Assembly: GCA_002897695.1 (NCBI GenBank)
Contig: BDTG01000028.1
Location: forward strand, 1 to 64,000
Origin: a bacterium BMS3Abin14
Lineage (GTDB): Bacteria; BMS3Abin14
Length of the DNA stretch: 64,000 nucleotides
Direction of reading: 5' to 3'
Shown: one piece after another, positions 12,543 through 23,731 of the stretch
Position numbering within the stretch: position 1 is the first letter of the stretch
How the letters are laid out: every line of letters begins with the position of its first letter
Program-made: the position numbers and the translations under genes
The notes under the pieces: generated by a model
Database searches by the model: none
What the model was told of the DNA's origin: nothing
The model's input: only the letters and a program-made list of their open reading frames with translations

Positions 12543-13276
12543 TCGGAATCGGAATCAGGGAGAGAATCCTTTTTCTTGTGCGCTCCCTGTCAATACAGGG
12601 ATCCTGGAGCTATCGGCACATGCAGGGATTGGGATATTTTTTCGTCCTTTACCCCTGGCTCAGGAGGATCACCGGGGATGATTTTCATAAGGTGTTTAAG
12701 CGCCATCTCACTTATTTCAACACCCACCCCATTATGGCCTCCTACCTGTTCGGCGTAAGCGCCCGTCTGGACGAGGAAGGGGATCATGAGGGTTCGGTTC
12801 GGGCCAAAAACACTCTCATGGGCCCCATGGGAGCAGCGGGAGACAGTCTCTTCTGGGGTTCGCTGAGGCCGCTTGTCACCGTTTCAGGCCTGTGCGTCGC
12901 TCTTTTTAACCCTTTGGTCGGGGTGTTTACACTTCTCTTTCTTCACAACGCCATCCAGCTTTTCGCCAGGTGGTTTCTGTTTGACAAGGGGTTTGAGAAC
13001 GCCGCCGACCCGTTGTCCTGTTTTGCCGATCACGATATCCTGGGATATTCCAGGAAAATTCGCTCGGCCATAGCGCCGCCGGCAGGTTTTCTCCTGGGAA
13101 TGGTTGCGGTCAGGACAGGGACGCCCGGAACCGTTCTCCTGCTTTTCTGTGTTCCCCTGAGCCTTTACCTGATGGGGAGAAAAACACTGACGGTGTGGGC
13201 TGTTGTGGCGTTTATCTCTCTGATCCTGGGTGTGCTGGGGTTAAGGATGGAATTACCGTGGTTTCTGCCGAGGTGA
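12539..13276 (+). CDS. PTS mannose-family EIID membrane component
   Basis: Second membrane subunit of the mannose-type transporter. ATG 12539 (245 residues) overlaps the EIIC stop; a much longer in-frame reading back to 12248 lies inside EIIC and is rejected. Family features: SIQGSWSYRHMQGLGYFF near the N-terminus, FNTHPIMASYLFG, and GPMGAAGDSLFWGSLRP near residue 98, followed by C-terminal membrane spans. Its last 19 bases overlap the HPr gene. Confidence 0.93.
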   Translation: MIGIGIRERILFLVRSLSIQGSWSYRHMQGLGYFFVLYPWLRRITGDDFHKVFKRHLTYFNTHPIMASYLFGVSARLDEEGDHEGSVRAKNTLMGPMGAAGDSLFWGSLRPLVTVSGLCVALFNPLVGVFTLLFLHNAIQLFARWFLFDKGFENAADPLSCFADHDILGYSRKIRSAIAPPAGFLLGMVAVRTGTPGTVLLLFCVPLSLYLMGRKTLTVWAVVAFISLILGVLGLRMELPWFLPR

Positions 13277-13521
13277 TCATCAGCAACACTCTTGGCATGC
13301 ACGCTCGTGCTGCCGCCGTATTTGTTCGGGAGGCCGCCCGATTCCATAGCGAGATATGGCTCGAGAAGGGCGAAAACAGGGTCAACGGCAAGAGTATCAT
13401 GGGTATACTTACCCTTGCGGCCGCCAAAGGCGAGACCCTTGTTGTGGCGGCTGAGGGCACGGACGAGGATGATGCCGTCAGGACCCTGGTTGAGATCGTG
13501 TCTTCCGGGTTCGGGGAATGA
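13258..13521 (+). CDS. ptsH: phosphocarrier protein HPr
   Basis: Small PTS phosphocarrier. I set the start at GTG 13258, inside the end of EIID, with AAGGA at 13243-13247. This gives 87 residues and places both regulatory residues exactly: His15 in NTLGMHARAA and Ser46 in VNGKSIMG, the HprK target. An upstream in-frame start at 13195 would break this numbering. A ptsI gene usually follows in related clusters; here the next gene is metK. Confidence 0.94.
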   Translation: MVSAEVIISNTLGMHARAAAVFVREAARFHSEIWLEKGENRVNGKSIMGILTLAAAKGETLVVAAEGTDEDDAVRTLVEIVSSGFGE

Positions 13522-13542
13522 TCGACATAACGCACTGGAAGG

Positions 13543-13571
13543 TTGTATTAATAGAGGTGTTTTGCTATTAA
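13543..13571 (+). promoter_or_regulatory. candidate promoter / weak stem-loop upstream of metK
   Basis: The 102-base gap before metK holds TTGTAT (13543-13548) and, 17 bases later, TATTAA (13566-13571), a weak sigma-70-like pair. The same bases form a 7-bp A+T-rich inverted repeat, TTAATAG / CTATTAA, with a 10-base loop. Either reading is possible. The gap is too short and lacks the helices for a SAM riboswitch. Confidence 0.3.
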
Positions 13572-13623
13572 AGGCTCTGTTTTAATAATAATTTGAAAAC
13601 CATGATATGGAGGATGATAGAAA

Positions 13624-16048
<2,425 letters not shown>

Positions 16049-16058
16049 CCGGATGCCA

Positions 16059-17150
16059 TCAGATCAGCCGCGGTGATGGTTTTATCAGGATCGCGGTTAC
16101 GGCGACCATGGAAAAAATAATGTTGGCGCCCCATGCGGCCAGGGGGGCGGGCAGAATCCCTGAGTTTCCGAGGGACAAAAGAAGGGAATAGACCGACCAG
16201 TAGGCGAGGGCGACCACGATTCCCAGCCCCATGCCCAACGGAGCCCCGCCCTTGACCGGGACCTGAAAACCCACGGGGAGAGCAAGCAGAGCGAAGATAA
16301 AAGGGAGAAAGGCGGTTGCCGCCTTATTGTAGAGCCGCACTTCGAATCGACTGTACGGCACCCCGGATCTCCGAAGGTTATCCACATATTTTCTTATTTC
16401 CCTGCTGTTCATCTCATCGGGGCTCCTGCGTATTCCGAAAAAATCCTGCGGGCTGATTTCAATGGGCGCTTTGATGCGGCCCGGGTCGGTGGCCTGGATG
16501 ATAGCTCCGTTTGAAAAGGTCCGCGCTATCCCGCGGTCCATGATCCAGGCTCCGTTTTCCCATCGGGCCTGGGGGGCATCAAGCCTCCTTACGAGAGTCT
16601 TGAACCCCTTACCGGAAAATTCCAGGACGGTCGGTTCAAGCAGTAGCTTTCCATTCCCAACGACGCTCCCGATATGGATAACCCTTTTGCCTTCCAGGAG
16701 CCAGATCTGGCTGCCGCCGATAATCCTTGAAACATTCTTTTGACCGGATCTCAGGATGTCCTTGCCGGCCTTTATGGATGATGGAGCCAGCGTTTCCCCC
16801 CAATAATAACCGACGGCGCATATCGCCAGCGTGGCGCCAAGCAGCGGAACGCCGATGCGAAAGCTCCCGAGTCCCGTGCAGAACATGGCGGTAAGCTCTT
16901 TTGTCCTTTTCATCCCCGTAAGTACCATGAGTGTGGCAAGCAGTGCCGCCAGTGGCGCCATCTGATAGGAGATGGAGGGGAGCTTCAGGAGAAAGTGAAG
17001 GGCCAGTTTGAAAGGGGGGATGTTCTGCCCCAGGAGGCCCCAGACCCGAAAAGCGATCTCACTGGAGAGGTAGACAGAGCTGAGAACGGCAAGCGTTGGC
17101 AGGAAAAACACGAACCAGCTTTTGATCAGATACCGGTCGATGCGGGTCAT
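16059..17150 (-). CDS. lptG: LPS export permease LptG
   Basis: Inner-membrane permease that with LptF and LptB2 extracts lipopolysaccharide. The ATG at 17150 gives 363 residues; 35 further in-frame residues upstream overlap lptF and are rejected. Topology fits the YjgP/YjgQ family: three membrane spans, a periplasmic jellyroll (about 125-265), and three C-terminal spans. The N-terminus MTRIDRYLIKSW is typical of LptG. The start overlaps the lptF stop by four bases. Assignment of G versus F rests on this N-terminus and order. Confidence 0.9.
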   Translation of the reverse strand: MTRIDRYLIKSWFVFFLPTLAVLSSVYLSSEIAFRVWGLLGQNIPPFKLALHFLLKLPSISYQMAPLAALLATLMVLTGMKRTKELTAMFCTGLGSFRIGVPLLGATLAICAVGYYWGETLAPSSIKAGKDILRSGQKNVSRIIGGSQIWLLEGKRVIHIGSVVGNGKLLLEPTVLEFSGKGFKTLVRRLDAPQARWENGAWIMDRGIARTFSNGAIIQATDPGRIKAPIEISPQDFFGIRRSPDEMNSREIRKYVDNLRRSGVPYSRFEVRLYNKAATAFLPFIFALLALPVGFQVPVKGGAPLGMGLGIVVALAYWSVYSLLLSLGNSGILPAPLAAWGANIIFSMVAVTAILIKPSPRLI

Positions 17151-18298
17151 GCCCCAATCCCTTTCCGGACTTTTGGCCTGTGGAAGCAATGGCCGGCAAG
17201 GAAGGGGCAGAAAAAGACGAGAGCAATGACGGATAAAACGGCGTCGGGCATCCACGCCGCGAATACCGGCGAGAATGCATCACCTGCGGTTAACCTGGAA
17301 CTGAGGGAAAAGAGGAAGAAACTGATGCCGAAGAGAACTATGGATGCCAGAAAAGCCGCGGGTTTCCCGTAGCTCCGTGAGGAAATGGCCATGGGGAAGA
17401 TTATGAAAGGAAAGATCATGATAACCGCAGGCAGTGAAAACCTCCTGTGGATGGTCATTATCAGCTTTCGCAGTTCCATTGTTCTCCCCTCCGATTTCAG
17501 CTCAGGCACCTTTTCGCGCAATTGCCCCAGGGTAAGGCTGGAATAGAGCTGTTCACTGTTCAGGCCCTCCGCGGATCCATGTTTTTCAATTCGCGTGACA
17601 AGGTTGTCGAAAGCTCCGGATATGTACCCTGGTTCCGGCGCGCTGATCGGCTGAATCGTGCCATGGTGGAGACGGAGTGTTACGTCCCCTCCAAGCACCG
17701 TGGGGATCTCGATAATACCGGATTTCGCCAGGATAATATCCCCCTTGCCCTTTTTCCAGCTTTGCACCATCAGCAAGTGGCCCATTTTTCCGGATGCAGG
17801 ATCAAAATCATCCACCAGGAGGACGGCGCCCGGTATACCCCTGAAAAAGGTTCCCGGTTTTAATTCACTCAGTACCCTTTGTCTTGCTATTTCCAGCAGG
17901 CTGTCGTTATAGGCCCTGAAACTCATGGGGGAGATGTAGATTGAAAGGCTTGCCAGGAGAAGAAATATGCACGAGGCCGAAAAAACAAAGGGAACGAAGA
18001 CGGAGAGCGGGGAGACCCCGGCGTAATAGATCGAGGTCAATTCCTGGTCCTGCTTCATCTGTCCGATGGTCGCGATCATCGCCATGAGAAATGCCAGTGG
18101 GAGGCTGTAGGTCAGCATCTCCGGCAAGAGGAGGGAAAAGGTCGTCATGAACTGGCTGAAGCTGTTCATCTGGGGGGCGATCTCATTGACCTGTCTTGAG
18201 GCCTGATCCATCAGGAAAAGAGCAGTAAAGATACCGGCGCCAGCCGAGAAGTGGCTGATGAATTTGAGCATGATGTACTTCTGGATCTTAAGCGCCAT
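17147..18298 (-). CDS. lptF: LPS export permease LptF
   Basis: Partner of LptG in the LPS exporter. Starting at ATG 18298 it has 383 residues: N-terminal spans (SAGAGIFTALFLMDQA; YSLPLAFLMAMIATIG), the conserved QDQELTSIYYAGVSP loop, a periplasmic domain and three C-terminal spans. An in-frame GTG at 18316 would add six residues; neither start has a strong ribosome site. lptF and lptG form a two-gene minus-strand operon far from lptCAB. Confidence 0.9.
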   Translation of the reverse strand: MALKIQKYIMLKFISHFSAGAGIFTALFLMDQASRQVNEIAPQMNSFSQFMTTFSLLLPEMLTYSLPLAFLMAMIATIGQMKQDQELTSIYYAGVSPLSVFVPFVFSASCIFLLLASLSIYISPMSFRAYNDSLLEIARQRVLSELKPGTFFRGIPGAVLLVDDFDPASGKMGHLLMVQSWKKGKGDIILAKSGIIEIPTVLGGDVTLRLHHGTIQPISAPEPGYISGAFDNLVTRIEKHGSAEGLNSEQLYSSLTLGQLREKVPELKSEGRTMELRKLIMTIHRRFSLPAVIMIFPFIIFPMAISSRSYGKPAAFLASIVLFGISFFLFSLSSRLTAGDAFSPVFAAWMPDAVLSVIALVFFCPFLAGHCFHRPKVRKGIGA

Positions 18299-18338
18299 GA
18301 GATGAAAGCCCCGCACTGTCTGGAGTTGAATGAATACA

Positions 18339-18368
18339 GCTATAGCATAGAATGGAGTGAGGTGTCGA
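18339..18368 (-). promoter_or_regulatory. candidate promoter for lptFG
   Basis: On the minus strand, TCGACA (complement of 18363-18368) and TATAGC (complement of 18339-18344) are separated by 18 bases, about 40 bases upstream of the lptF ATG. The match to a sigma-70 promoter is moderate: 5/6 and 4/6. Confidence 0.3.
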
Positions 18369-18412
18369 AGTGTCCGCCGTCGCTCAAGGAGCCATGGCGG
18401 ACAGGCCGAACT

Positions 18413-18460
18413 GTGGAGTAAGGGGGTAAGGGAGTATGGGCGTGTGGGGGTATGGGCGAA
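18413..18460. repeat. degenerate 8-base tandem array (WGGGNGTA type)
   Basis: Six consecutive octamers in exact register: GTGGAGTA, AGGGGGTA, AGGGAGTA, TGGGCGTG, TGGGGGTA, TGGGCGAA. The same octamer type recurs in register at 49133-49156. Confidence 0.8.
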
Positions 18461-18589
18461 GGTGGATCAAACTTGACCTGCCAAGGCTGGGATGGTACTT
18501 TGCAATTGCTTGGATTTGCACAATTTTTCAGCAGTGAATCCATCCCTGTGCATGGAAGAACAGGACGTCGGGCAAGTGGGGTTTTCATG

Positions 18590-18624
18590 ATAGAATACTG
18601 TGGGCTCAGGCGGCAGTATTCTAT
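18590..18624. promoter_or_regulatory. perfect 11-bp inverted repeat before the cheW-like gene
   Basis: ATAGAATACTG (18590-18600) and CAGTATTCTAT (18614-18624) are perfect inverted copies with a 13-base spacer. The right arm ends next to the GGGG ribosome site of the gene starting at 18638. As RNA it would form a stem-loop next to the ribosome site; as DNA it could be an operator. It lacks a T-run, so it is not a standard terminator. Confidence 0.55.
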
Positions 18625-18637
18625 GGGGTCATCGTAA

Positions 18638-19051
18638 ATGGGCGACAGAGTGGTACTTTTTCGCATCGGAAAAATCCATTTTTCGGTGCCCTTCGAAGCG
18701 GTTGGTGAGATCGTGGGCAAGGAGCGTATTGTCCACAGGGAAGCCCTTCCCGAGAACGTACCGGCGGGCGAGAATGACATCGAGGAATGGGTGTATGCCC
18801 GGGGGGACTGGTTTCCTTTAAACCCCCTCATTTCCGAACCCGGCCTTCCTGGACGAACACAGGTGATCATTTTGAGGCTCAACGGGAAAGGCAGGGCTTT
18901 TTTTGTTGATGAGGTGCTGGGGATTGAGAATCTGTCGGCGCTGCGGCCGGTTCCCCCTGCGGTATCTCGTTGCACTGACTTTCCCCTGTCGGGGTTTCGT
19001 ATATGGGAGAGTAAAATCGTTTTCGACCTTGACCTTTCCAGGCTGATTTAA
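18638..19051 (+). CDS. CheW-like scaffold domain protein (first of two)
   Basis: A 137-residue single CheW-type domain: VVLFRIGKIHFSVPFEAVGEIV at the N-terminus (first part VVLFRIGKIHFSVPFEA), a central WVYARGDWFPLNPL loop and a C-terminal DEVLGIENL strand. CheW proteins couple receptors to CheA kinases, but no CheA, receptor or methylation genes are nearby. It starts at ATG 18638 after GGGG at 18625-18628. Lower similarity to chemotaxis CheW than the next gene. Confidence 0.75.
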   Translation: MGDRVVLFRIGKIHFSVPFEAVGEIVGKERIVHREALPENVPAGENDIEEWVYARGDWFPLNPLISEPGLPGRTQVIILRLNGKGRAFFVDEVLGIENLSALRPVPPAVSRCTDFPLSGFRIWESKIVFDLDLSRLI

Positions 19052-19076
19052 TATTCATGGAGCCGGGAGGACCTTC

Positions 19077-19505
19077 ATGACCGACAGTCGCCTCATCTCA
19101 TTCCATGTGGGTGATTGTGATTTTGCCGTGCCTCTGAGTGAGATCCGCGAGATCGTCGCCGCTGTCTCTGTGACCCCGGTTCCAGATGGCAGACTTCCTC
19201 TGGAAGGGTTGATGGTTTACCGGGGTGGGCAGGCCCTGCCCGTGTTTTCTCTTTTGGGCGCTCTGGGCAGAGATTCCGAATCGGGCGGGAGCCTTATTGT
19301 GGTCTCAGAACTTGGACCTGCCTTTGTCGGGTTTAGGGTTGAGGGGATCGGAGGGGTTGTCGATGGGGTTCAAGGGGACCGCCTGGATGAGTATCATGGT
19401 GAATTGAAAGGCCGGGCCGGCGCCATTGAAGGGACCTTTGAGTCCGGAGATCGGTCCATGATCGTTCTCAGCCTTTCTGCTGTATTTCAGGAGGTGGTTC
19501 GTTGA
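19077..19505 (+). CDS. CheW-like scaffold domain protein (second of two)
   Basis: A 142-residue CheW domain with the usual order of features: LISFHVGDCDFAVPLSEIREI, the PLEGLMVYRGGQALPVFSL loop near residue 40 and FRVEGIGGVVDGV near residue 85. It starts 25 bases after the first copy with GGGAGG upstream. The pair precedes a receiver protein, so the three genes may form a signalling or polarity module separate from classical chemotaxis. Confidence 0.85.
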   Translation: MTDSRLISFHVGDCDFAVPLSEIREIVAAVSVTPVPDGRLPLEGLMVYRGGQALPVFSLLGALGRDSESGGSLIVVSELGPAFVGFRVEGIGGVVDGVQGDRLDEYHGELKGRAGAIEGTFESGDRSMIVLSLSAVFQEVVR

Positions 19506-19534
19506 AAAGGTCGCTGTTGCAAAATTCACTTGGA

Positions 19535-19561
19535 GGGAGAGGAACCCCTTATAATTCTCCC
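19535..19561 (+). promoter_or_regulatory. TATAAT box inside an inverted repeat before the receiver gene
   Basis: A perfect TATAAT lies at 19550-19555, but the best -35 (TTCACT, 19525-19530) is 19 bases away. The TATAAT sits inside an inverted repeat GGGAGA (19535-19540) / TCTCCC (19556-19561) followed by TTATT. The element could be a promoter for the receiver gene or a weak terminator for the cheW pair. Confidence 0.35.
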
Positions 19562-19590
19562 TTATTGGGCAGGGGAGGGGAGGACCGCGG

Positions 19591-20904
19591 ATGAAAAAGA
19601 TCCTGGTAGCTGATGACAGCGTCACTATTCAGAAGGTTATTGCCCTTACCTTTGCCGACGAGCCCGTCGATATCCAGTCTGTTGGTTCCGGATCGGATGC
19701 CCTGGATAAGATGAGGGACTGGAAGCCCGATATTGTTCTGGCTGACGTCATCATGCCGCAGGTGAATGGGTATGAACTCTGCCGGGCAGTCAAGGAAAAT
19801 GAGTCCACCAGGGATATCCCTGTGCTTCTCCTGGCGGGAACATTTGAGGCTTTCGATGAGGAAGAGGCAAAGGGCGCCGGCGCCGATGGCTTCATCACCA
19901 AACCCTTCGAGGCGCTGGAGCTCATTGAAAAGGTTAATGGGTTAATGGAAAAGGGTGTCCAGGTGGAACCCCCCAGGACCCCTGTTGTGGAGCCTGCTTT
20001 TGAACCCGCCCAGAAACCCGTTTTTGAACCCGTTCAGGGTGCTGCCGATACTGAACCAGCCCCGGCAACCGTCCCCCCCGTAGAAGAGACCATTTCCGAA
20101 CCGGATATCTGGGACATCCTCAGCGAGGCCGATGAGATGGAGCCCGTAAAGCCGCGGGGACCGACGGAGGTGGAGACTGCATCTCCATCTCTCGGACCGC
20201 TGGAGGGCTCCGGTGTCGTTGATTTTGGGAGTTTCGACATCGGGCTTGACAGGGCCGAGGAATCCCATGAAGTCCCGATGGTTCCAACCCCGGATGCAAT
20301 CCAGCCGCCCGAAATGCCGCCGCCCGTAATGCCGCCGCCCGTAATGCCGTCGCCCGTAATGCCGCCGCCCGTAATGCCGTCGCCCGTAATGCCGCCGCCC
20401 GTAATGCCGGTTGGTTCTGAAGGCGAAAGTAAGATTGAACGACGGGAAAAAGACTTCTTCGGATTTGAGACCGGAAGAACGGACTCAGTGTCCCTGGATA
20501 TCATGGAAGACGCGATCGAGGAAATCACCTTCGATGTCGAGGAGCCCGCCCCGTCCGGGGTTCCCGATCCTGACCCATTTAAGGCACAGGAGTCCGTTCC
20601 GCTTGAGATACAGGAACCCGCCTCGTTTAAGGTGCAGGAACCTGCCCCGTTTGAGATACAGGAATCTGTTCCACAGGATGCCGGGAAGGAAGAAACCGCA
20701 TTCACCGTCCACGAGCCCCTCCCGGATGGGAGTCATGGGACGGCAGAGGCCGTTTTATCCCAAATTGATGATGCCCAGCTTGAATCCATCATCAGGGAGG
20801 CCGTGGAAAAGAAGGTTGAGAAGATTGTATGGGAGGTTGTGCCGGAACTCTCAGAGATCCTGATTAGGGAAGCCATCGAGAAAATCAGGGGCGGCAGAGC
20901 CTGA
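19591..20904 (+). CDS. receiver-domain protein with repetitive proline-rich linker
   Basis: A 437-residue protein in three parts. Residues 1-120 are a CheY-type receiver (LVADDS, phospho-Asp52 in LADVIMP, Lys in ITKPFEA). Residues about 125-390 are a low-complexity proline/glutamate linker with two tandem-repeat blocks. The C-terminal 45 residues are an amphipathic helix region (REAVEKKVEKIVWEVVPELS) often seen in deltaproteobacterial receivers. No DNA-binding or enzymatic output domain is visible. The layout recalls RomR, the polarity receiver that works with MglA in myxobacteria, but that link is inference from architecture only. Confidence 0.8.
   Translation: MKKILVADDSVTIQKVIALTFADEPVDIQSVGSGSDALDKMRDWKPDIVLADVIMPQVNGYELCRAVKENESTRDIPVLLLAGTFEAFDEEEAKGAGADGFITKPFEALELIEKVNGLMEKGVQVEPPRTPVVEPAFEPAQKPVFEPVQGAADTEPAPATVPPVEETISEPDIWDILSEADEMEPVKPRGPTEVETASPSLGPLEGSGVVDFGSFDIGLDRAEESHEVPMVPTPDAIQPPEMPPPVMPPPVMPSPVMPPPVMPSPVMPPPVMPVGSEGESKIERREKDFFGFETGRTDSVSLDIMEDAIEEITFDVEEPAPSGVPDPDPFKAQESVPLEIQEPASFKVQEPAPFEIQESVPQDAGKEETAFTVHEPLPDGSHGTAEAVLSQIDDAQLESIIREAVEKKVEKIVWEVVPELSEILIREAIEKIRGGRA
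20304..20410. repeat. 15-base coding minisatellite in the receiver-protein linker
   Basis: Seven tandem 15-base units of the type CCGCCCGTAATGCCG encode PPEMP, PPVMP, PPVMP, SPVMP, PPVMP, SPVMP, PPVMP. The alternation of PPVMP and SPVMP makes a 30-base higher-order unit, which suggests recent expansion by slippage or unequal exchange. Confidence 0.85.
20577..20664. repeat. 24-base imperfect coding repeat in the same linker
   Basis: An eight-residue unit recurs: FKAQESVP, LEIQEPAS, FKVQEPAP, FEIQESVP. The DNA copies (TTTAAGGCACAGGAGTCCGT and kin) are imperfect, so this block looks older than the 15-base array. Confidence 0.65.
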
Positions 20905-20926
20905 TTCAAGCCAATGTCCAGCACGG

Positions 20927-20959
20927 GAGGGCTTTCGGGGAACCGTCAGCCCTCTTTCT
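20927..20959 (+). terminator. candidate terminator after the receiver gene
   Basis: GAGGGCT (20927-20933) pairs with AGCCCTC (20948-20954), followed by TTTCT. The 14-base loop itself contains a CGG/CCG pair. It lies 23 bases after the receiver stop codon. Confidence 0.5.
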
Positions 20960-20984
20960 GTATGGCTCCACAACGATAGAACCG

Positions 20985-21007
20985 GCGGCCTCGGCCGTGC
21001 CGCTTTT
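20985..21007 (+). terminator. second candidate terminator before valS
   Basis: GCGGC (20985-20989) pairs with GCCGC (20999-21003), followed by TTTT. The stem is short, and the loop also contains complementary GGCC-type bases. It lies 64 bases before the valS start, in the 5' leader if valS is transcribed from upstream. Confidence 0.35.
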
Positions 21008-21070
21008 GAAAAGGTGTTTACTAAATACTACGGGCATGATGCTGAGGTATTTCATCGGGAGTGATGATTG

Positions 21071-23731
21071 ATGAATGATAGCAATGACACTCTGGGCAAA
21101 TATTTCAACCCCGCGGAAGCGGAAAAGCGCTGGTATGCCACCTGGATGGATAAAGGGTATTTCCATGCCGATGAGAGATCCTCCCTCCCTCCCTTCAGTA
21201 TCGTGATTCCCCCTCCGAACGTTACAGGTTCTCTCCACATGGGACACGCCTTAAACAACACCCTCCAGGATATTCTTGTCCGTTACCGGAGGATGTCCGG
21301 GTTCGAGGCTCTCTGGATGCCGGGGACTGATCATGCCGGTATCGCAACACAGAATGTCGTCGAGAAACAGTTGGCCATCGAAGGGATCGACAGACACACT
21401 CTTGGGCGTGATCGTTTTGTGGAAAGGGTTTGGGAGTGGAAAAAGAAGTATGGCGGAGTCATCCTTGAACAGCTCCGGCGCCTGGGAGCGTCATGTGACT
21501 GGGAAAGGGAACGCTTCACCATGGACAAGGGCCTCTCAAAGGCTGTCCGGGAGGTGTTTGTCCGACTATACAGGGAAGATTTCATATACCAGGGCGATTA
21601 TATAATAAACTGGTGTCCCAGGTGCCAAACAGCAATTTCGGATCTGGAGGTGGAACACAAAACTGATAAGGGGCGTCTCTATCATATTCGATACCCCGCT
21701 TCAGATGGGCGGGGGGACGTGGTGGTTGCCACTACCCGGCCGGAGACCATGTTGGGGGATACAGCCGTCGCTGTTCATCCGGAGGACACACGTTACGCCG
21801 GCCTGACCGGTCGATCTTTCCGTCTTCCCCTGACGTCACGGGAGATCCCCCTCATCACCGATACCTACTGCGACATGGATTTTGGCACAGGCGCCGTTAA
21901 GGTGACCCCAGCCCATGATCCCAACGATTTTGACATCGGTCAGCGCCATGGTCTTCCCAGTATAACTGTAATTTCACTTGATGGAACAATGACACTTGAG
22001 GCCGGAGAGCATTATGAGGGATTGGATCGATACGAGTGCCGCAGGAAGGTTGTCAATGACCTTCAGGATGGCGGGTATCTGGTAAGTGTCGCTGATTACG
22101 AGCATTCGGTTGGACAATGCTACCGGTGTCAGACGGTCATAGAGCCCATCATCTCCAGACAATGGTTTGTTAAAATGAAGAATCTGGCCGGGCCGGCCAT
22201 GGAAGCCGTGAAGGATGGCCGCATCAGGATCTATCCGGACAACTGGGAGAAAACGTACTTCGAGTGGATGAACAATATCAGGGATTGGTGCATATCCAGA
22301 CAGATCTGGTGGGGGCATCGGATTCCGGTCTGGACCTGCCGGAAATGCGACGAACTCATGGTTGAGGTCGAGGATCCGACGGCCTGCGCCGCCTGCGGAT
22401 CCAGCGATATCCAACAGGCCGAGGATGTTCTGGACACCTGGTTTTCCTCCGCGCTTTGGCCTTTTTCCACCATGGGATGGCCGGAAGAAACGCAGACGCT
22501 GAAAAAATTCTATCCCACAAGCTGTCTGATTACCGGTTTCGATATCCTCTTTTTCTGGGTAGCCAGAATGATCATGATGGGAATGAAATTTATGGATGAT
22601 GTCCCCTTCCGGGAAGTCTATATTCACGCCCTTGTCCGGGACGCTGAGGGGCATAAGATGAGCAAGTCGAGGGGAAACGTTATTGATCCGCTTGTGATGA
22701 TCGATAGGTTCGGCGCCGATGCATTCCGGTATACTCTCGCCGCATTCGCTGCCATGGGAAGGGACATCAAACTGGCCGAGGACAGAATAGAGGGCTACAG
22801 GCACTTCATCAACAAGATCTGGAACGCATCCGGCCTTGTCCTGCGATATGTCGACGGTTTCAGGGAGGAGGAGATTTTGAATCCGCCCCTTCCGGACGCT
22901 CAGCACAACAGATGGATATTGAGCAGATTATCTCAGGTGATAATATCTGTGACGAATTCTCTGGACACCTATCGGTTTAATGAGACGGCCAACCTCATCT
23001 ACCAGTTTTTCTGGCATGAGTTCTGTGACTGGTACCTGGAGTTGGCCAAACCGTCTTTTTATGGTGAGGCCGGCGAGTCGGCCCTTCGGGAGACGTCGTT
23101 GACGGCCGCTCATGTCCTTGAGGCTGTCCTGAGGCTCATGCACCCCATTGTCCCGTTCATAACCGAGGAGATCTGGCAGAGGCTGCCCATGGAAGGGGAG
23201 AGCATCATGCTGGCCCCGTTTCCCATGGCCGGGGAAGATGGCATAAATCCCGAAGTGGAGGAGGTGGCGAACGTCATAATGGATGTCACCACCGCAATTC
23301 GGAACCTCAGGACGGAGCTGGAGGTTCAGCCGTCCCAACGGGTTCCGGCAACCGTGCTTTGCCATGACAAGAAAATGGCCGCGGTGCTCAGCGCCAATGC
23401 GGCCGACATTATAAGATTGGCCGGACTCGAAGGCCTCGAAATTATCGAGAAGGGGGAGAAGCCGGCTGATGTTTCCATCAACATTGTTCGGGGAATGGAG
23501 GTTTTCATCAGGCCCGATACCAGGGTGGATGTGGAGGCCGAGACGCTTCGCCTTGGCCGTGCCCTTCAGAAGGCCTCCGCGGAGCTGGAAAAGGTTGAGT
23601 GCAAGCTTCAAAACCCGCAGTTTATCCGGAAGGCGCCCGGTGAGGTTGTTGAAAAGAACCGAAATACCCGGGATGAATTAAACCTTCAGATCCTTAAACT
23701 GAAACAGAACATGGAACGGCTGAATGCGTGA
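21071..23731 (+). CDS. valS: valyl-tRNA synthetase
   Basis: Class I aminoacyl-tRNA synthetase charging tRNA-Val, with an editing domain. The 886 residues contain the HIGH-type motif [14 protein letters not shown] near residue 46, the CP1 editing domain ([17 protein letters not shown]), the KMSKS motif HKMSKSRGN near residue 530 and a C-terminal coiled coil rich in Glu/Lys/Leu. I chose ATG 21071 (GGGAG at 21057-21061, spacing 9); an in-frame TTG at 21068 is also possible. The last 8 bases overlap nadC. Confidence 0.97.
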   Translation: MNDSNDTLGKYFNPAEAEKRWYATWMDKGYFHADERSSLPPFSIVIPPPNVTGSLHMGHALNNTLQDILVRYRRMSGFEALWMPGTDHAGIATQNVVEKQLAIEGIDRHTLGRDRFVERVWEWKKKYGGVILEQLRRLGASCDWERERFTMDKGLSKAVREVFVRLYREDFIYQGDYIINWCPRCQTAISDLEVEHKTDKGRLYHIRYPASDGRGDVVVATTRPETMLGDTAVAVHPEDTRYAGLTGRSFRLPLTSREIPLITDTYCDMDFGTGAVKVTPAHDPNDFDIGQRHGLPSITVISLDGTMTLEAGEHYEGLDRYECRRKVVNDLQDGGYLVSVADYEHSVGQCYRCQTVIEPIISRQWFVKMKNLAGPAMEAVKDGRIRIYPDNWEKTYFEWMNNIRDWCISRQIWWGHRIPVWTCRKCDELMVEVEDPTACAACGSSDIQQAEDVLDTWFSSALWPFSTMGWPEETQTLKKFYPTSCLITGFDILFFWVARMIMMGMKFMDDVPFREVYIHALVRDAEGHKMSKSRGNVIDPLVMIDRFGADAFRYTLAAFAAMGRDIKLAEDRIEGYRHFINKIWNASGLVLRYVDGFREEEILNPPLPDAQHNRWILSRLSQVIISVTNSLDTYRFNETANLIYQFFWHEFCDWYLELAKPSFYGEAGESALRETSLTAAHVLEAVLRLMHPIVPFITEEIWQRLPMEGESIMLAPFPMAGEDGINPEVEEVANVIMDVTTAIRNLRTELEVQPSQRVPATVLCHDKKMAAVLSANAADIIRLAGLEGLEIIEKGEKPADVSINIVRGMEVFIRPDTRVDVEAETLRLGRALQKASAELEKVECKLQNPQFIRKAPGEVVEKNRNTRDELNLQILKLKQNMERLNA

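Larger units (their letters stand above)
18299..18637. other. divergent intergenic region between lptF and the cheW-like pair
   Basis: About 340 bases with no convincing gene. From the lptF side it holds a possible lptF promoter, a six-unit degenerate 8-base tandem array (18413-18460) and a perfect 11-bp inverted repeat (18590-18624) just upstream of the first CheW-like gene. Nothing recognisable lies between 18461 and 18589. Confidence 0.7.

Noticed and set aside
13522-13623. SAM riboswitch before metK
   Set aside because: The gap is only about 100 bases and shows just one weak A+T-rich stem, with none of the helices of known SAM riboswitch classes.
20905-21067. T-box leader before valS
   Set aside because: No T-box sequence or specifier arrangement is visible; the stems found look like simple terminators, and T-boxes are not expected in this lineage.
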